Positions 57,646 through 64,000 of a stretch of 64,000 bases of DNA are shown in pieces (the stretch's first letter is position 1; the number at the start of each line of letters is the position of its first letter). Below the pieces are notes generated by a model. It saw only the letters and a list, made by a program, of their open reading frames with translations. It was not told where the DNA came from and searched no databases. The stretch is taken from the NCBI GenBank assembly GCA_030704615.1, contig CM060734.1:42858042-42922041 (forward strand), read 5' to 3'. This DNA is from Takakia lepidozioides. Lineage: Eukaryota > Streptophyta > Takakiopsida > Takakiales > Takakiaceae. Made by a program: the position numbers and the translations under genes.

Positions 57646-58089
57646 TTTTAATGAAAGTGGATTCTTTGATTCTTTTTTTTCTTCTGCCGGAACAACTACA
57701 ATGGAGTAAGGGGATTTAATGTTTTCCGAAGATGATGAAACAGAACATTAAAAGAACAAAGTTCAGTCTGACTCAGAGTCATACAATGTATCCTCGCGTC
57801 CTCTGCATCTAAGTCTAAGTATTTAAGAACTCCGAATCTATGCTGGCTACACCTGCGGCCGGGCAATAAAAAGTCAGGGGATAGAGACTCGGCCGCATGA
57901 AGTGTCATTGCTTCGGCATACACAGGAAGCAGAAAACTGGAAAGGGGGCTGTCGAAAACAGACTCGCAACAAATGGGGGTATCTCCTGAAGATCCATCGC
58001 TGCCTTTCCTGCAAGTCACAGCCCGAAAAAAGTTATTACTGTAAATTTGATGTCCGAGAAATTGAGTATGGCTCCCAAAGTGGGTTTAG

Positions 58090-61000
58090 GACTTACTCAC
58101 ATGAAAAGTCGTTGTCGACCTGCTTATCCTCTGGATCGTCATCATTTCGGATTTGAATCCTCTCAATCTGTGTGCATGAAGTGGAGCCAGACAAAAGGGG
58201 GAGGAGCACTGTCTTGTAAAGGTCAGAATCACCCTCCATGCCAAAAAGGCTTCTTCCGCCTGCCTTGCATGCATGGTAAGTTGCTCCTGCACCAAACATG
58301 AGGACATGAACAGGTTGGTGGAGGGGGGATTTAAGAAGATGAAACTGGTGAAAGAAAATCAATTTGGAAGGGAGAAAACGAACCTGTGGACACAGAAAGA
58401 TCGACCACCCGTGCAGAATGGTGGCTGCATGACTCCAGCAGTATCTGCATGAACGCTGGGGTTTTTTCCTTTGCACCTCTCTAAGGAGTGCCATTTGGTC
58501 TCTTGAGAGTCTGACTAGACTGCATGAAGTTGTACAAAATGTCATCGACATGCGGCTCATACGGGGGGTTGACGAAATAACCCTGGTCAGAAATCTCAAA
58601 GCTGCGGACGGAGGATGGTGTCTTTGAGGTGCGAATCCTCCGCAGGCAGATTGCCTAGAACATCCTCGTCTGCCAAAGACTGCAGGTTAGGGTGGTAAAC
58701 ACAAAATATAGTGGAAGTTTGTACATTGGCTATTCAAAACACAGGCATACAACAATCTGTTTTGTCACGAATCTGTGATTTTCGGTGTCAATCATTACAG
58801 ATTCTTCTATAGTGGAGCTGCAGAGAACATTGAAACGCAGCATGAAAGCACAAGCAGAAGGGAGACGGCATACCAGCTGACCAGGACAACCCCCTTTCAC
58901 AAGGTAGAGGCTGTTCACACAATTCCATGTGCACAAAACTTCAAACCTAGAGGACTTCATGTATGATGCCAATGCCCGACGACTATCTTTGTCACATGAC
59001 TGAAAAAAGCAGAAGTGTCCCTGCATCAGAGAGGAAATTATTGCAGAACCCGAACACCCAACTCCAGTAGTTGTCATCGAATTTATTCCAGCTTGGTGTC
59101 TTGCCTTTCAGAAGAACTTCTAGCACAGGCTGGCCGTCCGGGATGTCGAGAATGATCATGTCAGCCGCAAATATTTTCTGCACACCGCACACGAAGGTGG
59201 GACCAGTGCTCACCTGCAACAGACATGTTCAATTTTAGAACAAAGACAAGAATGTTTTCAAAGAACCAAACTTTAATATTGCAAATGACACTTACAGATG
59301 CAAAGAAAACAAAATTAAATTCTCACCAGATTAAGGAATGAGATCATGTTGTCCCAGGTAGGCGAAGGCACCCCAGTGTATCCTCTCTTTCGACTCTGCA
59401 TCATCGTCAGCCAACCCTCATTGACAATCTTAATCTCTCCTGCCGAATCAGCACGGGAAGGGTGTGGCCTGGCATCGAACACGCACTGAATTGTGCGGGT
59501 ATACCTTCCAACAGTGAAGTCCTTCTCACTCTCCTTTTCCTTTTCTTTCTCCTTCCCCTTGTCATTTTCCTTCTCCTTGTCCTTGGACTTGTCTTTGTCC
59601 TTTGGCTTTGCTGGTAACATGGCTATGACATCAGGAGCCTTGTCTTTTGGTTTGCGCCCCGCCTTCTTGCCCTTCTGCGTTGTTTCCTGAGCATCAGGCT
59701 CCTTGGTAGCCAATGTTGCTATGTTTCTTTGGTACTCCTCGTCATCCAGAGGCGGCAGCATCTCAGCATTATTGTTCAAATATTTCATTTGCTGCTCTTG
59801 AAAGGTCGTGTGCTCAGGTGGGCAGTCTAGGTACCAACCACAGTCTCTGAAGTAAGAAGGACTCCAGTCCTTCAATATCCCTGCAATGTACATGGTTGGA
59901 TTGTTTGTAGGGTCCGACCACATGTCAAGATAGTCTGGAATACCGCTGAGGTGATTTCCATCCATAAGCACATATTTCGTGTACCTGTGAAACACGAGAC
60001 AAGACCCAACCCACCAAAGCGCGAAGTGAGTAAGATGCCAGTAGCACAGAATGAAAAAAATGAGGAAGGAAATGGAGCTCAGAACAGCTCTAAGGAGCTC
60101 ACAACAGCTCTGGATGTGAATGTCATCAACGACATTCACGAAATTCCATTCAAGGACACTGCAAACACAGCCTAAGTTCCTAATCCAGGTGAATGCAATC
60201 TCTAGCTTTGGAAGGACACAGACATAGAAGTGAATGTCGGCAACGACATTCACTTTGGATCTGTGATTACACTGCTAACAAAGCCTAACGATTTCTCACA
60301 AGAGGCAACAACATTGCAAGGAAAGTGAATGTCGGGAACTACATTCAGAAAACTCGAGTGACGAACTCTCACTAAAAAGTCAATGGAACATACAAAACGT
60401 ACATTAAATCTCAGGACCTCACAACAGCTCTGGATGTGAATGTCGTCAACGCCATTCACAAAATTCCATTCAAGGACACTGCAAACACAGCCTAAGTTCC
60501 TAATCCAGGTGAATGCAATCTCTATCTTTGGAAGGACACAGACATAGAAGTGAATGTCGGCACCGACATTCACTTTGGATCTGTGATTACACTGCTAACA
60601 AAAGCCTGACGATTTCTCACCAGAGGCAACACAGTTTCCAGTAGGACATTCAACATACCAAACGTACAATAAATCTCAGGAGCTCACAACAGCTCTGGAT
60701 GTGAATGTCGTCAACGCCATTCACAAAATTCCATTCAAGGACACTGCAAACACAGCCTAAGTTCCTAATCCAGGTGAATGCAATCTCTAGCTTTGGAAGG
60801 ACATAGACATAGAAGTGAATGTCGGCACCAACATTCACTTTGGATCTGTGATTACACTGCTAACAAAGCCTAACGATTTCTCAAAAGAGGCAACACAGTT
60901 TCCAGTAGGACATTGCACCTGTACACAACTCGCATCATGGCCCACTCTCCCCCAACCTGACTGTCAAAGTCGTTGGACTGTAAAATGTTACCATCCTTGG

Positions 61001-62082
61001 AGAACTCTCAGAAAAAACAGTATCTCCAGGTGAGACCTCTCCACTTCCTTATGTATGCCTCCAATGTCATTTGAGGCGGGGAAACAATAGAAATGATCAA
61101 GTCCTTCAAAGTCCGTTCGAGCACAATGATGGCCCGTTTCTCTAGCTGCAAATGGTGCATTTGTCAGTTTTGCAAATAAGGTACTCATCACATTCATGAA
61201 GTCAACAAAAATGGAATTTCCTTGAATACACACCTGACTCCAAAATGTAGCCTTGTGAAGCCAGTTGTCAAACACAATGTCACTGATTCCTTCCACCTTT
61301 GTGCCAGGCTGTATAGTGCTATTTGGGAACTGATTGAAGTCCTTCTTTGTTTTATTTGAGTTCCAAATCTCCAGCCATCTTATTTTGGTTTGGGGGTCGA
61401 CCATGATACATCTCCGGGTGCACATGTTTGTCATAGTGAGATTTGATCTACAGAAGGAACTCAGCACCAAGGCCAGGATCTACTATTCTAAGCTGCTTTC
61501 CGAAGGCGGACATCAGTTTGGTTCTGCGGATTTCATACTCTTTCTTTATTGCTGCTTCCACACCTTTTGATGTCTTAAGTTCCTCTGTTGTAGTGCGGTA
61601 GTATTCGGATTTCCCCTTCTCAGCTGCGTCTGCCAGTTCTTGCTGCATTGATGAAAATAGGGTTGAGTACAAAACGAAATACAAACATATATTCAGAAAG
61701 ACAAGTGAGTACAAGCTCGGCCTTACCGCATACATGTACTCCAAAAACGCCTCTCGAGTCAAAGAATACCAAGTGCCTGCAGCTCTTCATGTTTCGCACT
61801 TCTTGATTATATCGGGGTGGAGTACTGTGTGAAAATCATCTAGCTCCAATCAGACCAATCCTCTGAATTTGGAACAGTGTGTGGACCAAGCTTGTTGTCA
61901 CATGCGATTTCTCTGTCGATCTGCACAAAGATTGGAAACAATGCATTGGTAAACATCATCTTTGGTGGGATTAACAAGACATTGGAGAAGCAATGGAGTC
62001 TCTAGGATGACTTACTTGTTCACGTTGTGCATAGCTGTAAGAAGCCTAGCGATGTCGTTTCCAGGATCCAAAACCATTGCCT
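58090..62082 (-). pseudogene. Spliced gene for an N6/N4 amino-methyltransferase-like protein, decayed
   Basis: Minus-strand exons, approximate: 62082-62016 (cut by an LTR), 61912-61810, 61777-61734, 61642-61234, 61145-61020, 59984-59327, 59213-58874, about 58830-58760, 58690-58396 and 58286-58090. N-terminal half: unrecognised, helical (QQELADAAEKGKSEYY), then MDGNHLSGIPDYLDMW and a Lys/Glu-rich linker (KDKSKDKEKENDKGKE). C-terminal half: ADMIILDIPDG (motif IV place), FLSDAGTLLLF, FEVLCTWNCVNSLYL, RGAKEKTPAFMQILLESC, then VVDLSVSTG joined in phase over an intron to ATYHACKAGGRSLFGMEGDS (motif I place, SAM binding). This catalytic-before-SAM order is that of N6_N4_Mtase (beta-class) enzymes. 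Frameshifts near 61448, 59000 and 58620 and a TAG in TP*RGAKEK mark decay or sequence errors. DIPD instead of DPPY/NPPY leaves activity open. Confidence 0.62.
60095..60910. repeat. Three tandem repeats with hairpins inside an intron
   Basis: Units start GAGCTCACAACAGCTCTGGATGTGAATGTC at about 60095, 60415 and 60677. Each holds two near-perfect hairpins, GTGAATGTCGTCAACG[A/C]CATTCAC and GTGAATGTCGGCA[A/C]C[G/A]ACATTCAC, and runs to AGGCAACA...GTTTCC or AAGGAAAGTG. They fill most of the intron between 61020 and 59984. Confidence 0.85.
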
Positions 62083-62946
62083 TGTTAGAGGACTGCCAGG
62101 GACTTAGACACTTTTACGGGATCTGAGGGGTACCCTTAATTTTGCACAGACTGAGACCAACAGGAGCCTTAGGGGTGACAACAGCGCACTTTAGGCGGGG
62201 GTTACACAGCTCGTCACAGCCAACACAGCTCGTCACAGTCCGACACAGCCTGTCACAGCCAACACAGCCCGTCACAGCCGACACAGCCGACACAGCCAGT
62301 CACAGCCCGTCACAGCCACACAGCCAATCACAGCTTGACACAGCTGTCACGACCATAGGGAACGGATAGCAAGACAGGGAACGACTGTGGGGAACAACAT
62401 CTGCGAATGGAACATGATTAGTTCACGGATGACGGTTAGTGAGGAAAACGGTTAGAACAACGGGTAGGAAGATAAAGCCAGGAGCAAGGACTGGAAGAAG
62501 AAGAGATTCTTGGATCACTTCTTGGGGAAACACGGCGGAAAGGAGTGGAGAAATTCTTGGATCACTTCTTGGGGGAAACTTCGGACATCACTGGGGAAAA
62601 TGAGGCAGAGAGCGTATCTCTGAGCAGAAAGAGGGAGAGCACGGAGTAGAAGGAGGATGATCTTTTATGCTTAATGAATGCAAGCAGCAGAATTGTAGTG
62701 TAGAGCAGATTAGAGACTCTTTGGTTTCAGCCTGATACTTGATAGATATTAATCTGATACACATTTCATACTCACACTGTGTAGAGAGCTGAGTGAAGCT
62801 GTGGAATGAATGGATGAGTTGATGGAAATATGATAGATTGCTGAAGCAAACTGATACTTAATTACCAACAGTAAGGTAACTAGCTAACATGAATGCGGGA
62901 AGGAAAACAAATAGGAAACACCCCCATGATACACTAGCTGTAGGTC

Positions 62947-63709
62947 ATGACTGATTGTTCTGGGCGGGCTGAGTGCTTAGAGATTTCCAACTCTTCTATC
63001 TTGGAGTTTCCGCCTCGGATAGCGAAGGGATGGGTGAGTAAAAGCCGCGCGACATTTGGCGACCATACTAGGGAACTGGGTCATGAACAACCAGATGTGA
63101 CAGGCATCTGGTGGGATCATGGTGGTTGGAGAATTGAAGAATTTGATGTGAATCAAATTCCTTGTGAAACTGAGAAGGAAAGATTGTCCAAACGATTCTT
63201 CCAGAGGTTTTTAGAATTACCAGACGGTTGTAAAGAAAACATTCTTAAGAGAGTGCATGATGCTGACCCTGAGTGGGGTCTGGAGAAAGGAGTGATAAAG
63301 ATTTATCAGGTGGCCTGTAGAGGAAGAGCACGTTGGTTACCAACAGTGAGTTTGAAGGCTGGGAGGAAAGAAAGGTGAATGTTATACTCATATGCATGAA
63401 GAGCTTGTACTATCCATTAAGCGAGTAGAGTTTGAAGGCTGGGAGGAAAGAAAGGTGAATGTTTATACTCATATGCATGAAGAGCTTGTACTGGTAAAGA
63501 ATTGGATTCCAAAGGATATTTTGTGGATCAAACTCACACCAAGAACAGCTTTCCAGACTTGTTTGCCATATGGTTATATGGTAATGGAGACTTCAAGTAT
63601 AGCCAAGGGTGCATTGAAGCTTGAAAGAAACCCAGGCATATACGAGAGATATTACAGAAGAGAGTTTTGGTTATTGCCACATAAAAGAAATGAAAGACAT
63701 GGGACATGA
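62947..63709 (+). pseudogene. ORF1 of the third Tat-like copy
   Basis: Same protein as 14997-15692, again starting in the LTR and open across the primer site (MTDCSGRAECLEISNSSILE). At 63349-63491 a block of about 79 bases (GAGTTTGAAGGCTGGGAGG...GAGCTTGTACT) is duplicated in tandem and shifts the frame. The end (YERYYRREFWLLPHKRNERH) lies in the second frame. Confidence 0.7.
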
Positions 63710-63710
63710 G

Positions 63711-64000
63711 TGATGAAAGAGAAGCTAGACGCCAGAGACTATCAGCCGAAAAGAGAAAGCTATCGAAAGCTACTTATCCATATCTTTGGGAGAGAGGAAT
63801 AGACCTAGGGGAAATATCTGGAACCCTCTCAAACATTAAGAATCAAGAGTACATCACCCATTACCGGAAGAACTAGAGTTGGATGCCCACTCCTTCTGTT
63901 TCGTTGCAAGAAGATTAAGGAATTGGTACGGGAAGAAGAAAGATCAATCACGAGGGGTTGAAGACCTGAGGTACATCCCTGGATAAAGATTGACAGAAAT
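63711..64000 (+). pseudogene. Gag start of the third Tat-like copy
   Basis: MSDEREARRQRLSAEKRKL and YPYLWERGIDLGEISG correspond to 15714 onward. Several one-base shifts follow. Cut by the window end. Confidence 0.65.

Larger units (their letters stand above)
62083..64000 (+). mobile_element. Third Tat-like Ty3 copy, running off the window
   Basis: LTR 62083-63054 (TGTTAG...GACA, 972 bases), primer site TGGCGACCATACTAGGGA at 63057, ORF1 and the start of gag. It interrupts the methyltransferase-like gene in the codons before LDPGNDIARLL. The rest lies beyond 64000. Confidence 0.9.

Noticed and set aside
59493-59690. Plus-strand frame of Ser/Phe/Leu repeats
   Set aside because: It is the antisense of the Lys/Glu-rich linker in the methyltransferase-like gene.

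Overview
The window looks like repeat-rich nuclear DNA of a streptophyte (green plant lineage), most likely a charophyte alga or a bryophyte. The evidence is spliced genes with GT-AG introns; a guanylate kinase with N-terminal Kelch-like repeats of the land-plant GK2 type; plant-type Ty3, Ty1 and L1 retroelements with tRNA-type primer sites; a PIF/Harbinger element; and a Ty3 integrase ending in a PHD finger, which I associate from memory with algal genomes. Chara-like DNA is my best guess, but this is inference. I see no bacterial operon features, tRNA or rRNA genes, or CRISPR.

Layout. 1-1629 holds the 3' part of an unrecognised spliced gene. 2943-31250 is one long nest. A minus-strand L1-type LINE (5' half 27500-31250, 3' half 2943-5475) is split by a plus-strand Ty3 element (5476-27499). 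That Ty3 element encodes the PHD finger and has a 2.9 kb foreign block between its 5' LTR stub and gag (6.1-8.66 kb), with two divergent protein-coding pieces. Its 3' LTR is in turn split by a 12.9 kb Ty3 element of Tat/Ogre-like character (14396-27329, 5-bp duplication CCATA). This second element has an extra ORF before gag and a long extra coiled-coil ORF after pol.

31.3-44.2 kb holds a tRNA-derived SINE, a solo LTR of the Tat-like family (duplication AGAAG), and a minus-strand Ty1/copia element split by a plus-strand copia element (duplication CATGT). The inserted copia carries an internal inversion and a 2.4 kb insertion. 45.5-49.2 kb is the GK2-type gene (minus strand), the one clear host gene. 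After it come non-coding DNA, a second SINE and a complete PIF/Harbinger footprint (51773-54643, TAA duplication) with broken coding content. 58.1-62.1 kb is a minus-strand spliced gene, now decayed, whose C-terminal half resembles the N6/N4 amino-methyltransferase fold. Its 5' part is cut by a third Tat-like copy that starts at 62083 and runs off the window.

Almost all coding content is transposon-derived and broken by frameshifts, often with long open frames on both sides of a shift. That pattern can mean young decay or residual indel errors in the assembly. Exon and element borders were read by eye and may be off by one or two bases.
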